A DNA stretch of 64,000 bases, taken from Cephalotus follicularis. Taxonomy: Eukaryota > Streptophyta > Magnoliopsida > Oxalidales > Cephalotaceae. The stretch is from contig BDDD01000363.1 of the NCBI GenBank assembly GCA_001972305.1, positions 636,500-700,499 on the forward strand, given 5' to 3'. The notes under the pieces are model-generated. The model was not told the origin of the DNA. It did no database searches and worked only from the letters and a program-made list of their open reading frames with translations. Position numbers and translations under genes: made by a program. Below, in pieces: positions 44,771 through 58,200 of the stretch (positions within the stretch are counted from its first letter, which is position 1; every line of letters starts with the position of its first letter).

Positions 44771-47700
44771 TCAAAACAAATGAGGATACAAAGCTCTCAT
44801 GTCATCCTCACGCTCCCATGTTGCTTCCTTGAGCCCGTGATACTGCCATAAAACCTTAACCAAAGCAATTTTCTTATTCCTTAGCTGCTTGACTTGGCAG
44901 TCAAGAATCTGAACAGGCATGTCCTCAAAACTCATATCTGTCCTCAGATCTAACGGCTCATACGGCAATACATGTTAAGGGTTTGGCTGATACTTCCTCA
45001 GCATCGACACATGAAACACACTGTGCACCTCTGATAGGCTGGGAGGTAAGGCAAGTCTACAGGCGACTGCCACCTACCCTCTCAAGGATCTCAAAAGGTC
45101 CAATAAACCGTGGAGCTAACTCCCTTTCTTGCCGAATCTCATAATTCCTTTAGTCGGAGAGACTTTAAGGAAAACATGATCACCCAGTGAGAACTCTAGA
45201 TCTCGTTGACGATGATCAGCATAACTCTTCTGTCAACTCTGAGCCATTAGAAGCCTTTCCCTGATAACCCTGGCCTTTTCTATCGTTTCCTGCACAAGCT
45301 TTGGCCCTAGGAGACTCTGTTCGCCTACCTCAAACCAACAGACTGGAGTTCTACATTTTCGTCCATAAAGGGCTTCAAACGAATCCATACCGATACTAGC
45401 ATGAAAACTGTTATTATAAGAGAACTCCACTAAAGGCAGATGCTTATCCTAACTACCACCCCAATCCATCACACATGCTCGGAGCATATTCTTAAGAGTA
45501 TGAATTGTCCTTTCAGACTGACCATCTGTCTGGGGGTGAAAATCCATGCTGAAACTCAGCTGAGTACCGAAAGCTATCTGCAGTTTTTTCCAAAACCTAG
45601 AAGTGAACCGCGGGTCCCTGTCGGAAACAACGCTAATTGGAACTCCATGGAGTCTCACAATCTCCCCAACATACAGAGATGCTAACCGTTCCATAGAATA
45701 AGTCATCATGATCGCTAGAAAATGTGCAGATTTGGTAAAGCGATCAACAATAACCCATATGGCATCATGGTTAGCTCTCATTCGTGGCAACCCCGATACA
45801 AAATCCATCGTGATGTGCTCTCATTTCCATTGTACCACTGGCAACGGCTGAAGCAATCCAGCTGGCCTCTGGTGTTCTACCTTAACTTGCTGACATGTTA
45901 GGCAGGCAGAAACATACTCTGCGATCTCCCTCTTCATATTGTTCCACCAATAGGTAAGCTTCAGGTCTTGATACATCTTAGTGCTCTCTGGATGCACAGA
46001 GAAACTGGAGCAATGAGCCTGAGGCAACAACTCGTCCTTCAGTTCCTTACTGTCAGGAACACAAACTCTGCCCTGGAAACTGATCAAACCATCACCATGA
46101 ATCGAGAATTCGGGCTTCAATCCACCTTGACTATCCAACGCAGCCTTAAGCAAACCTCCATCCATCCCCTGAGCCTCTCTAATCCTATCCATCAACCATG
46201 GTCATGCCTGAATCTGGAAAACCGTCAAGCAAGCTAATCGGCGACTCAAAGCGTCTGCCACCACATTAGCCTTGCCTGGATGGTACTGTATCTCACAATT
46301 GTAATCATTGAGCAACTCCATCCATCTTCTCTGTCTCATATTCAGGTCCTTCTGGGAGAAAAGATGTTTTAAACTCTTGTGATCTATGAAAACATCAAAT
46401 TTCATGCCATACAAATAATGTATCCACTTGCGTTATACAAAGATTATCGTTGCTAGCTCCAGATCATGTGTGAGGTAATTCTCCTCATGAGGCTTCAATT
46501 TCCTTAAGGCATAAGCAATTACCTTTCCATACTGCATTAAGACACAGCCCAAACCATTCCCTGACGCATCACTATATACCACAAAGCCCTCATTACCCTT
46601 TGGCAAGGCCAAGATCGGCGCAGAAATCAGGCGGTGCTTCAACTCCTAAAAACGTTGCTCATAGCTATCATCCCAAACAAACGATGTATTCTTCTTTGTC
46701 AACCTAGTCAATGGTGTAGCAATCTGTGAGAATCCTTCGACAAAGCGACGGTAATAACCAGGTAAGCCTAAGAAACTACGAACTTCGGACACATTTGTTG
46801 GCCGTTTCCAGTTCTTTACTGCTTTTATCTTTATTGGATCCATTGACAAACCAGCACTGGAAATGACATGACCCAGAAAAGCCACATCGGACAACCAGAA
46901 TTCACATTTGCTGAACTTGGCATACAACCGATGATCTCTCAAAATCTTCAATGCCAAGTTCAAATGTTCCTTATGCTCCTCCATACTCCTGGAATACACT
47001 AAGATATCATCAATGAAGACCACAATGAATTGGTTGAGATACAGGCGGCAGGGGCATTAGTCACCCCAAACGGCATCACTACAAACTCATATTACTCATA
47101 CCTTGACCTGAAAGCTGTCTTTGGAATGTCTTCGGCTTTAACCCTGAGCTGATGATATCCTGATCTCAAATCCAACTTAAGGAACACTGAAGCGCCTTTC
47201 AACCAATCAAACAACTCGACAATATGCGGCAAATGGTACTTATTCTTAATTATAACCCTGTTGAGCTGCCGATAATCGATACACATCCAAAGGGATCCAT
47301 CCTTTTTCTCTACAAACAAAACAGGTGTTCCCCAAGGGGAAACACTCGGTCTGATAAAACATCTATCGAGCAACTCCTGCAACTTAACCTTCAATTCTTT
47401 CAACTCATGAGGGGCCATATGATAAGGAGCTCTCGATATCGATGCTTTCCTTGGAAGCAGATCAATCACCAACTCTTATCCCTCTCTGCAGGTAAGGATG
47501 TCAACTCATCTGGAAACACATCCGAATACTCAGAAACAACCAGAACATCCTCTAACCTCGGTATCCATTTCCTGTTATCCGTCATATGCACCAGGAAACC
47601 ACTGCAACCTTGTCTCATAAGTCTGTCAGCACGAAGAGCTGATACCATCTGAACCGACTGATGCTCTAAAGTCCCAATGAACTGGAACTGACTGGCATAC

Positions 47701-48100
47701 TGAAGGTCACGACCTTCCCATTACAATCCACATGGGCATAATGTGTTGATAACCAATCCATCCCAAGGTTCACATCTAGCTCACCTATCGGTAACACTAT
47801 AAGATCTGCTAGCAAAACACGGTCGATGATCTATAAAACACAAGACTTGCATACCCATTCTAAAATAACTGACTCTCCCATCAGGGTACTAACCTCCATC
47901 ACAAAAGGCAAAGGTTCGGGCTCCACATTAACATGGCATATAAAATGTGATGCAATGTATGAATGGGATGAGCCCGGATCTATAAGAGTCCATGCCATAT
48001 ACTGAGAGATACAAATAGTACCTCATATCACTGATGTAAATCCTCCTGCAACACTTTGATCCATACCATATACCCTACCCTGCACGGTAAGTGTCGACCC
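44771..48100 (-). mobile_element. Chromovirus pol region: protease, RT, RNase H, integrase, chromodomain
   Basis: In minus order: protease with LIDPGSSHSYIASHF near 47.98 kb; RT with [20 protein letters not shown] and [11 protein letters not shown] (47.47-46.65 kb); RNase H with [14 protein letters not shown] and VVADALSRR (46.64-46.20 kb); integrase with the CLTCQQVK zinc block, [17 protein letters not shown] and DGQSERT (46.2-45.2 kb); chromodomain with KVLWQYHGLKEATWEREDDM (44.97-44.77 kb). The C-terminal chromodomain and RT sequence are of the Tekay/Del type. Chromodomains of this group are thought to steer integration to heterochromatin. Confidence 0.88.
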
Positions 48101-48289
48101 CATAGGTTGTTTGCTGCGATCTCTCCCTGCCACAGAAGGAAAACTGGTGCTAGGACGACCCTGATACTACTGTCTAGAACCACTGCCCTGCTGAAAACCA
48201 ATACTATGGTTCTGCTGAGAACCTACCTGAGATAGGCCTGAACTCTGCCCTGGCTGACTCCCTGAACCATATCTATCATGAGGGCACTC

Positions 48290-49618
48290 CCTAGCTATGT
48301 GTCAGAAGCCCCACATACCATGCATTTACTAGCTCTCCACCAACAATCATTCGATGTGTGATTCGTACCTCCAAAGTGCATGTACAGATAAAAGGGAGCC
48401 TGACTTCCACCACTGGAAAGTCTAGAGCGACCTCCTTGCATCCTCTAGTTCCTCTGCTGAGAATCCTGCCCTCTGCGCCTCTGCCAGGAGCTATGACCTC
48501 TACCCTTCTGTTGCGACCCTCTGGACTGCCCTCTCTGGCCAAAAAAATCGGGCGGATTACCGACACTCAAAGGCGAGCCACCCTGACCTGGACTGCTGTT
48601 CTCGAATCATTGAGACTTGTTACTGCTCCCGAAACTCCTCCCTAACTACCATTCAGAATAAGCAGGTCTGTTACGATCAGTCTGAATCCGTAAATTATGC
48701 AACTCTTCAGATACAGCCTCAATATCTCTGACTGCTAGCCAACCCAAAGAAAGATCTCAGCCTGAGCGGTACCAGCCTCTGTCTGATATCTGGTCTAAGG
48801 CCACCAAGAAACCTCTTTTCCTTTCTTGCTTCTGTGCCAACCATATGCGGAGCAATCCTTGACAATTCAACAAATTTGGCATCATACTGGCCTATAGACA
48901 TGTTACCTTGGGTTAAGGCAAGAAATTCAGTCTCCCTCTTATCAACTTTAGCTTCTGGATAATACTGCTCATTAAACTCTATTCTGAACATGTCCCATGA
49001 ATTTGGTATCCCATTTTCGTCCCAAGAGGTAGCAACCATGTTCCACCAATGTTCTGCTTCACCCTGAAGCATATAAGTGGCGAAGACCACTTTCTCGGAG
49101 TCTGAACATCTCAAGACTCGGAAGATCTTCTCCATTTGCATCAGCCATCTCTCAATAGTAACAGCATCAGGGTCCCTTGTAAAAACCGGAGGATTCAACC
49201 TCAAAAACTTAACTAATGGATCCTCCCTGGGTATAGGTAGGTCAATTGATCTCCTGGATATTTTGGCACGCCTAGCGGGCCTTACAACCGGGGTCTGCTC
49301 TGGTGCCACTGCTGCATGCCTAACCGGCCTTGTAACTAGGGTTTGCTCATCTGTAGCTGCTTGCCGCTGCATAAATTTATTCATCCGGTTCATCATGTTA
49401 TACATCTTCCTCATAAAACCTCTGGGTTCCCTTTGGCCAGGAGCATCAAAATATGTTTCTTGGCTTACATTATGTTCCACTTGTTCTTCCACATCTCTAC
49501 TGGCTCGGGTACGTCTAGTCGACGGCCCTGCATGAGCTTTTCCTGCAGCTCCCCTCCTTTGACCTTCCATATCTACATTGTATAAGAGATAAAAGTCAAT
49601 TATCCACTTCATAATCAT
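48290..49618 (-). mobile_element. Chromovirus gag region
   Basis: The gag domain shows LRLNPPVFTRDPDAVTIERW, KVVFATYMLQGEAEHWWNMV and EFNEQYYPEAKVDKRETEFL, typical of Tekay-type gag, followed by a Gly/Arg/Ser-rich tail with a weak zinc-knuckle region. The N-terminal part is Arg/Gln-rich. Confidence 0.8.
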
Positions 49619-49740
49619 AATTCAAAAACAGATACAGCAACCAGCAACTTATCAATATCACCCAATTCCAATAATAATCTTATCCATATCACTTAATTCC
49701 AATAGCCAAGGACCCTATCCTAGTATAGCCAACATAGCGT

Positions 49741-49753
49741 GGCTCTCATACCA
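49741..49753 (-). other. Primer-binding site of the chromovirus
   Basis: On the minus strand TGGTATGAGAGCC lies seven bases after the LTR end, close to the initiator tRNA-Met site. It marks the internal edge of the 5' LTR. Confidence 0.7.
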
Positions 49754-49760
49754 CCTAAAC

Positions 49761-50564
49761 TGTCACGCCCCGAACCCTAAGGAAAACCCCAAGGCTCGAC
49801 ACGTGGTAGGTTCTTCCATACGATCCATTATACATATACCATCATACTCCAAAATACGCTATAAATTTAAAACTTTAAAATACCATATGCGTGCGGAAGA
49901 TAAACATTCAAAGACAAGCCCAACCATATCCATAACATATGATACATACATCTTAGGCATTGCCACAAACCGGCAGGTCAAAAGCTGAAATTACAAATGT
50001 CTCTTATACATCCAAATTCATATATAAAAGGTAGATAACAAAAAATAAACTGCTACAAGAAAACTTGTGTTGCGATTCGCTCCTTCTGATCACTTCGGAG
50101 CTTCACCTATACCTGACCCATTACCAGAATGGATCAGCAATCAATGGTTGTGTAGGCTACACTATATGCTATGCATGCAACAGATATAACATATATATAT
50201 GCATGACATGTTATATGCATGAATGGCAAATACGGACAGCTTCAGTATATCAATCGTCCCTAAGCGGTGGTATACTTGGCTAGTCCTAAACAATTCAAAG
50301 ATCATAGGCCTACAGACACTCCATAAAACAATCCATAACCATCCATGGAGACAATCAATCCATAGGGTCAAGTACTCATATGCCTCTCTGACCTGAGATA
50401 ATACTTCCCACCGTCTATACACTCTCCGTGCCATAGCCGTGTGGGGCATAGGATAACACCGACCACATAAACCATACCATAACACTAGTCCTCAATGGTT
50501 CTAGCCCAACCATAACGCTAGTTCTCAATGGTCCTAGCCCATAACAGAGATCTGTGCAATCTAT
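49761..50564 (-). repeat. 5' LTR of the chromovirus, visible part
   Basis: Starts TGTCACGCCCCGAAC and follows the 3' LTR closely until the copia insertion. The continuation expected from the 3' LTR (TACCATATCCATG) is not found beyond the copia element in this window. Confidence 0.85.
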
Positions 50565-51299
50565 TTTTGGGAATGGTAATTCATTCCCAGAGCCGAAATC
50601 GGACCAAAGGTTGTTGTAGGTGCAAACAAAACTTTTTAATTTAAATATGGCAGCGGAAAACAACCCTTAACACCACTACTAACAAGTCCAATTTCAGCAA
50701 CATCACAAGTCACAAGGAACACCACCTCATAACATACTTGAATTGGCATCACACTAACATGCAAATGTGATGCACTAACATGGCGACATAGAGAGGGACA
50801 TGGAGATCATAACACACGGTGATGGCTCCTTCGTCTTTGTCTGTTCAAGCTTGAGTAGACTCCCCTCAAGCTTTGTGTTCCTCCAAACAACCGGTTCCAA
50901 AACGCCAGCAACCAAGCACAAAGGAAAAACAGCACCTGTTTTGTTCTAACAATGTCACACTCAACTTTCTCTCACAATGCTCACAAAGGATGCATTGAAC
51001 TTGACAAAGATTGTCAATAACAATCAACCCTATGTTAGCTCCAAGCTTGGTGAATTTATCCAAGAAGGGATTACACTTCTGTTGGACGCTTACAAACAAT
51101 GTTTCATGCTCTGTTTTTGTATGTCAACCAGCTGCGCACTCACGTTGCACGCACCAGTACCTCACTACGTCGCCTCTTCTAAGGCAATCACTTCCCACGA
51201 TACCAACGTGCTCCCCACATATTTCTGATAAGATAAAATCGCTAGGAGTGGGAGAGAGTTCGCGCGCACATCGCGTAACCATGTAGGGCACCCATGTTA

Positions 51300-51430
51300 A
51301 CGCACTAAGTGTCGACGCTTTTCCAAAAGCGATGACGCTTAGATGGGCTAAACGTTGACGACTTTCCAAAAGGGCATCGACGCTTAGATAGGGCTAAGGG
51401 TTGACGCTTTTCCAAAAAGTGTCGATGCTT
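51300..51430. repeat. GTCGAC-type motif cluster in the copia 3' LTR
   Basis: Five to six variants (GTGTCGACGCTTTT, GCATCGACGCTTAG, GTTGACGCTTTT, GTGTCGATGCTTAG) each followed by CCAAAA or AGATAGG, in about 130 bp. The paired copy is at 61640-61765. Confidence 0.75.
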
Positions 51431-53129
51431 AGATAGGCTGGTCAAAATTTTGAGTCTAACTCTTACTTAAATGAGTCCAACTCATTTTAGTGATGCCACA
51501 TATTCCTTCGAATATTGATTAAATAATATCAAACAAATGTGTCACTACAAATTGTAAAATTCACCTAACCAATATTTGATTTTATAATTATCACCAAGAC
51601 TTAATATGTCCAACATATTTATGAAGAAATCATTATCGAGCAAGAACCCTTTAAAACTTGGTTAATATAGATGGTGATCATAAATTTTTGAAATGCCCCT
51701 AGGGTTCAGTTAAACCATTCTAAATACTCTCATACCTATTTAAATGCTTCCGGACTAATATCTAAAATTATCCAGATGAAAAATTAATCTAATTAATTTT
51801 CTCACAATTTATTACACACCACTTAACACGAGACTTTTTAAGTCGTCAGTTCGAGTGTACTATAATCCCTTATCATACTTGACCCCGATTGAGGTCTAGG
51901 GTAAGGATATGTGTCAACCCTGGATAATACCTCAATGGCTAAAATATCTGATTATTACTATAACCTTTGGTAAACTCTCCAAAAATCTAATTTCGAGTCT
52001 ACCTCAACCTTGGCCAAGGATTTCATAAGTCCAAAGTACAATCAGACCATAATAGGGCTGATCACCTTCGCTCAGGTGTGACAATATTATATTGCGCCCT
52101 CGCTTATATTCGTATAGATTCGATCATACCCAAAGACCACCTGTTTGCCAGCCTTGCGCAAAAACTGGGTAAGGTGGAGATCAAATGTCACACCCCGTTT
52201 TTAATTAACACATGGTTAATCCAATTAATCCAGTATTTACCAATTAATTAAAATTCTTAACTTTGCGGAAGCATTTATAATACTGGATTATTCAAATAGT
52301 ATACACATGTAACTCATACTACAAGCTTAAACTTATTACAATATCGAAGTTATATATTACATATTGAAAATGAAAATATAACACGGGTATGACTTATTTC
52401 AAATTACAACCTTAATTAAAAACATTCAAGTAAAGCTTCAGCAGCACGTCTCCAAATCCTTTGTCAATCTGAAATTGTAGGTATCGGCCTTTTGTCTACT
52501 CGGCTAAGTAGGAAATATGCAAGAAAATGAATATATAAATGTAATCATGCAAGATAGTTTATATTTCAAAAATAACACCATACACTCTAATGATGATAGA
52601 AAAGGTAAATAGTATTGCTGGCATTTAGCGGTCAATTAACAGTCAAGATCAGCGTTACAGATACGTTTGGTGTATAAGCTCTAGCCAACTTCTGGCACAT
52701 AGGCCCACCTCTGTAGTCAGTGATACACTCCGATCACTAGACTATCAGACTATCAATCACAAACAATTCAGTTATTACATATATAATGTAATATAAACAG
52801 TAGTCTCATTTGTAGAGAAAACAGTAACAGTAAGTTCTCATTTGAGAAAACAGTACAGTAGTAGGTAAAATATTCAGTTCTTGAAATCCTTGAAACAGTA
52901 GTAATTATAGAAATTACTTGGTATATATAAAATATCTATACAGTAAGCAATATGAACAGTACAATCAATATCAATTTTAAGAATCAAACAGTAGTATGCA
53001 TAAGTCGCTCAACTCATCTAATCTGACTATGCATAGAAAGAATTGATTATTAGAATCATCCACTATGGAAACCAATGCAATCACATGAGAATTGAACATA
53101 AACAGGACAAAATATTGACTGCTCAGTCT

Positions 53130-53292
53130 TAAGCGTCGACAGTTCCTCTCAAAGCGTCGACAGTTCCTTTTAGAGTGTCGACAGTTTATATTAAGCGTCG
53201 TCGGTTCCCTCACTTAGGTGTCAACAATTTCTACTCAAAGCGTTGACAATTCTCCTTAAGCGTCACCAATTTTCTCTTAAGCGTCGACGGTT
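53130..53292. repeat. GTCGAC motif cluster A in the 2.2-kb solo LTR
   Basis: Seven to eight units such as AAGCGTCGACAGTTCC, GTGTCGACAGTTT, GCGTCGTCGGTTCC and GCGTTGACAATT, spaced about 20-25 bp. The right half differs from the copia version (AGTT or GGTT in place of GCTT). Confidence 0.8.
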
Positions 53293-54024
53293 TCTAGTGT
53301 TCTTGCGATTTACAGTAAACAGAGCATGCAATTTCACATTTCAATTCAGTCTAACATCAACATACAGTTATATATATCCCATCTTAACACAATATATATG
53401 CTATATCTTCATAAACATGTCATAAATCTTACCTCAGTAGCTATCCCATAATCAATTTGGATTGATTCTTCTCTTTACACTCCAATACTCCTTCAACTCA
53501 ACTCAACCTTCAATAATTCCCAAAATTCAATCTAGGTTGCGTTTAACATCCGATACAAAACGAAAATCAGTATATATAAATAACGGATTGACTATAATAA
53601 CAACTGAATTCAAAATCAGAAGCTTACCAATTCAATTTAAGCTTCTATCTCAACTTTGAACACCATTATAGCATGCACACAGTATAGCAGATGGATTCTC
53701 TCATTCACAGACGATTTCTAACTCTTAGCTCAACTCATAACCTTAGCTGATATAGGAATTTCATTTCAGTGATTTAGTTAACCTGCTAACTCAAACTCTC
53801 AACATTTTTTCTTCTCTCTCATGCCATCATCTCACTGTTTTGTTTTCTCTTTTCTGTTTTTTGCAACTTACAGGTGACTCGTGCAGCTTAATTCTCCTTC
53901 AATTAGCAGTTGGTACTTGATTTTTCAATACTTGACACGTTCCCTGAACACCTGTCCAAGAAAACACCAGCCATGCTATTGTTCTGTTTTAATCAACATG
54001 TATCTGATACCTGTTTGGGCTCAA

Positions 54025-54160
54025 AGCGTCGATGGTTTTATCCTTGGCATCGATGGTTACACGCTCGTTCAAAGCGTCGCTCTGTTCCAATCGACGCGTA
54101 TCAAATACCTGTCTGGGCTCAAAGCGTCGACGGTATTCTCTTTGGCGTCGATGGTTATGC
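54025..54160. repeat. GTCGAC motif cluster B in the 2.2-kb solo LTR
   Basis: Six units, including CAAAGCGTCGATGGTTTT, GGCATCGATGGTTA, CAAAGCGTCGCTCTG, CAAAGCGTCGACGGTA and GGCGTCGATGGTTA. Two approximate 110-bp duplicates (CTGGGCTCAAAGCGTCGA) occur at about 54013 and 54112. Confidence 0.8.
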
Positions 54161-54967
54161 GCCAGATTTTTGTTCCTTTAAGTTTCTTTCAATTAACTTC
54201 CCATTTAAGTCAATTACATCCTTCATTCATCTTAATGTTGTTCAATTAAGCCTTCAACTTATCCCATTAACAACTATTAGCTTAATCAATGGACAATTAA
54301 GCATTAATTTCAATGCAATGTATCATTTATTCATCGTTTATACAATATACATTAAATTTGAAATTGTGGTTATTACATCAAAGCATAACCGTCTCCATAC
54401 AATATAGAGCAATCGCTCAGGTCTAAGGATTAAACGAGTTTGAGAACTCGCTAAGTGACTAGCACTTATACACAACCGCAACATGTAGGAATCACTACTG
54501 ACACGAGAATAGTGATATTATCCAAATAGTGTCTCCTACGAGGATCCTGTTCAGTATACACGCTCCCAGTGCGTACCCCGTATTTGCCCTAGTGTCGCAA
54601 CACAGATGGAAGTGAGAGAATCCATCCTCCAATTCCAAAAGCAGGCAACATACGCACAAGTCTATCCGATTCACCAATGCCCACAAAGCGAACCTATGAC
54701 TTGGAACTAATTCGACATAAGGAATAAGGCAACCAATCTCACTACCTCCATACTTGGCATCCAACCTTATGACAGGCATCATGAGTCTAAGTAGGGTAAT
54801 ATTAAACTACTTCAATTATGTGATAAAACACAAGTGATATTATCATAAATAATATAAACAAATTAGCACGTGTCATATATCAGAAAAAAGACTGTTTATA
54901 TATATATATACAGATAGATTAGATACAAAAGCCCATCTAATGGCTTGTCGGGTCTCCCTATCTAACA

Positions 54968-54980
54968 ATCTCCCACTTAA
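54968..54980 (-). other. Polypurine tract of the copia element
   Basis: On the minus strand TTAAGTGGGAGAT directly precedes TGTTAGATAGGG, the LTR start; AAGTGGGAGATTGTTAG is a familiar copia junction. Confidence 0.8.
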
Positions 54981-55078
54981 CCCTCAAGCCATGAACTCCT
55001 ATAGCCGAGACCCATCGTCCCATGATGATGCTCCAAAGCCTTGGTGCCCATTGCCTTGGCCAATGGATCTGCAATGTT

Positions 55079-58000
55079 CTACTCTGAGGAGACCCTCTCA
55101 AGATGAATATCTCCCCTACCAATAATCTCTCTGATCAAATGGTAGCGTCTCTCGATGTGTTTGGATCGCTGGTGAGACCTTGGTTCCTTGGCTTGTGCTA
55201 CAGCCCTATTGTTGTCACAGTATATAACAACCGGACTGCTAATGGTAGGAACAACTCCAAGTTCTGTGATGAAATTACGCATCCATACACCCTCCTTGGC
55301 GGCATCTAAGGCTACCATGTACTCGGCTTCTGTTGTGGAATCTGTTATAGTCCCTTGCTTCGAACTGTGCCAGCTCACAGCTCCTCTATTAAGTACAAAA
55401 ACATACCCAGAGATAGATTTGTGATCATCAGGATCACTATCAAAATTGGAGTCTGTATAGCCCTCCAATTTTAACTCACTATCCTTTCCATATATCAAGA
55501 AGATATCTTGAGTCCTCCTAAGGTACTTCAAGATCCCCTTGACCCCTTCCCAGTGCTTCTCACCGGGATCAGACTGAAAACGGCTTACCATTCCCAAGGC
55601 ATGCGCGACATCAAGCCTAGTACATAATATGGCATACATGATCGACCCTACCGCCGAAGCATAAGGTATCCGACTCATGCGTGCTCTCTCTTCAGATGTC
55701 TGTGGAGACATCTTTCGAGAAAGATGAATTCCTTCACCTATAGGCAATAGGCCTCTCTTGGAATTCTCCATGCTAAACCTTTTTCAGCACCTTACTGATG
55801 TACTGGCTTTGGAAAAGCCCAAGCAACATGTTGGATCTATCCCTGTAGACCCTAATACCTACTATATAGGTGGCTTCTCCCAAATCTTCCATGGAAAAGT
55901 TCTTAGCTAGCCATATTTTTGTAGACTGCAACATCCATTCATCATTCCCAATGAGTAGGATGTCATCTACATATAGCACTAAGAAAGTGATATTAGGTCC
56001 CTCTTGCTTTCAATAAACACATAGCTCATTCACATTTTTAATGAAGTCAAAAGCTTTGACTACTTCATCAAAACGTAGATTCCAGCTACGTGATGCTTGC
56101 TTTAGTCCATAAATGGACCGTTTGAGCTTGCACACCATGTGCGGATGCTCGGTAGATTTAAACCCCTCGGGTTGAGACATATAAATATCATCTTCAAGAT
56201 GCCCATTCAAAAATGACGTCTTGAAATCCATTTGTCATATCCCATAATCATAATGAGCGGCAATCGCAAGCAAAATCCGAATGAATTTGAGCATGGCGAC
56301 TGGTGAGAATGTCTCAGTATAGTTGACACTATGTCGCTGGCTATACTCTTTCACCATTAATCGAGCTTTATATGTTTCTATTTTTCCATATGCGTTCATC
56401 TTCTTTTTGAAGATCCATTTACAGCCAATAGGCACTATGCCTTCGGGTGCTTCAACCAAATTTTAAACCTGGCTGGAGTACATGGAATCCATTTCAGATT
56501 TCATGGCTTCTAGCCATGCCTCAGATTCAGTGCTCTGCACTACCTCCTGATAGCTGGTAGGCTCGTTGTCTTCAACGATGTTGACCTCATCAGTACCATC
56601 AATGAGGAAACCATAGCTCTCAGGTGCTAATGGGATCCGGCCTGATCTCCTCAAAAGAGCTTTGCCTGATTGAGATCCATTCTCAGCTTGAGATCCAATC
56701 TCAATTGTGTCTGTTGAAGGTCCAACCCCCAACTCCTCCATTTCCTGTGTGTTGTCTACCTGTGGAAACTTCTTGAGTTCCACCTGACTCCCACTGTTTC
56801 ATTCAAGAAGGTATTCCTTCTCTAGGAACACAGCATTTTGCGAAACAAATATCCTTTGTTCACTAGGATGGTAGAAATAATATCATTTCGTTTCTTTAGG
56901 ATACCCCACAAACCTGCAACGGTTCAACGGCGCTTCCAGCTTATCTGCGTCAAGCCTCTTGACATAAGTTGGGCAGCCCCAAACCTTTAAATAGCTCAGG
57001 CTGGGTTTCCTCCCTGATCATACCTAGTATGGAGTGGAGGGTACAGATTTTGAAGGAATCTGATTCAAGATATAGGCAATTATTTCTAGGGCATATCCCC
57101 AGAGATAGGTGGGAAGGTCAGTAAAAGACATCACAGATCGAACCATGTCCAACAAGGCCCGATTCCTCCTTTCGGACACACCACTATGTTATGGTGTTCC
57201 AGGAGGTGTCCACTGAGATAGAATTCTATTATCTCTAAGATAACCTAGGAATTCAGTTGACAGGTATTCGCCACCTCTCTGACTGAAGTATTTTAATTGA
57301 CTTACCAGCCTGTTTTTCTACTTCATGTCTGAACTCCTTAAATTTCTCAAAGGATTCTGACTTGTGTCTCATCAAAAACACATAACCAAACCTAGATAAA
57401 TCATCGGTAAAGGTTATGAAGTAGACATAACCTTCTCGCGCACTGACCGATATAGGACCACATATATCGGTATGGACTAACCCCAGTAAGTCCATTGCCC
57501 TTTCTCCTTCCCCGGAGAAAGGAGATTTGGTCATCTTTCCCAATAAACAGGATTCACACGTTGGATAGGACTCCAAGTCCTAGATATCTAGAAGATCATC
57601 CGTAACCAACTTTAAAAGTCTAGCATCACTAAGATGATCAAGTCTACAATGCCAAGTATAGGTTTTATTTAACTCAGTTTCTCTTGGTCTTTTCGTATTA
57701 CTTTGCTCTATGGACAGGGTTTTAGATTGTAGAGTATTTAAGACAAATAATCCATTATCAATAAAACCATTACCGATGCAAACATTGTCAAAAAATACAA
57801 AACATTGAATATCTTGGAATTTGAGCTCCAAGCCCAAATTGCATAAGTATGAAACACTTATAATATTTCTTACAACGTTTGAAACATAATAACAAGGATT
57901 AAGTGTCAATACATAACCATTACTTAAAATAACATCATAAATCCCTACAACTTCAGCGATGATACTAGATCCATCCCCAAGCCCTAAGTCCAAGTCTTCA

Positions 58001-58200
58001 GCTTCAAGCTTTCTAACCTTTCTTAGTCCCTGCAATGAATTACAAAGGTTAGTTCCACATCCAGTATCCAATACCCATGAAGAACTACTATTCAAAGCAA
58101 GATTTAGTTCAATCATGAACATACCTGATGTACAAGCACCATACACAGTATCAGAAGAGACTCCAGCACCAGTAACCCGACAATCCTTCTTCTAGTGTCC
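55079..58200 (-). mobile_element. Copia pol region: protease, integrase, RT, RNase H
   Basis: In minus order: protease WVLDTGCGTNLC and pre-integrase HCRLDHLSDARLLKL (58.15-57.58 kb); integrase core VHTDICGPISVSAREGYVYF (from 57.58 kb); RT with VAMLKFIRILLAIAAHYDYG, KRSIYGLKQASRSWNLRFDE and LYVDDILLIGN (56.46-55.77 kb); RNase H with YASAVGSIMYAILCTRLDVA, STTEAEYMVALDAAKEGVWM and RSKHIERRYHLIRE (55.77-55.08 kb). The integrase-before-RT order defines Ty1/copia; RT and RNase H sequence favour the Angela/Tork group. Confidence 0.88.

Larger units (their letters stand above)
38018..50564 (-). mobile_element. Tekay-like chromovirus (Ty3/gypsy), visible part
   Basis: Minus-oriented element with about 2.5-kb LTRs. 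Visible on the plus strand from left: 3' LTR (split by a 4.2-kb solo LTR), polypurine tract, chromodomain, integrase, RNase H, RT, protease, gag, PBS and the first 804 bp of the 5' LTR, where a copia element interrupts it. It inserted into the 3' repeat region of the third Tat element; the five bases before it are GAGGA. It is broken, with roughly ten interruptions in the coding part, and moderately old. Confidence 0.88.
52186..54377 (-). mobile_element. Solo LTR, 2.2 kb, Tekay-like gypsy type
   Basis: Starts TGTCACACCCCGTTTTT and ends GTTATTACA, flanked by a perfect TCAAA duplication (52181-52185, 54378-54382). The uninterrupted site in the other copia LTR reads GAGATCAAAGCATAAC near 63270. 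In minus sense the end ...AACGGGGTGTGACA is typical of Tekay LTRs. It contains two GTCGAC clusters and no coding domain. Confidence 0.85.
50565..54967 (-). repeat. 3' LTR of the copia element, split by a solo LTR
   Basis: Runs from TTGGGAATGGTAATTCATTC to CCCTATCTAACA on the plus strand. The same sequence order is found at 60904-63846. It contains a GTCGAC cluster at about 51300-51430 and the solo LTR at 52186-54377. Confidence 0.85.
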
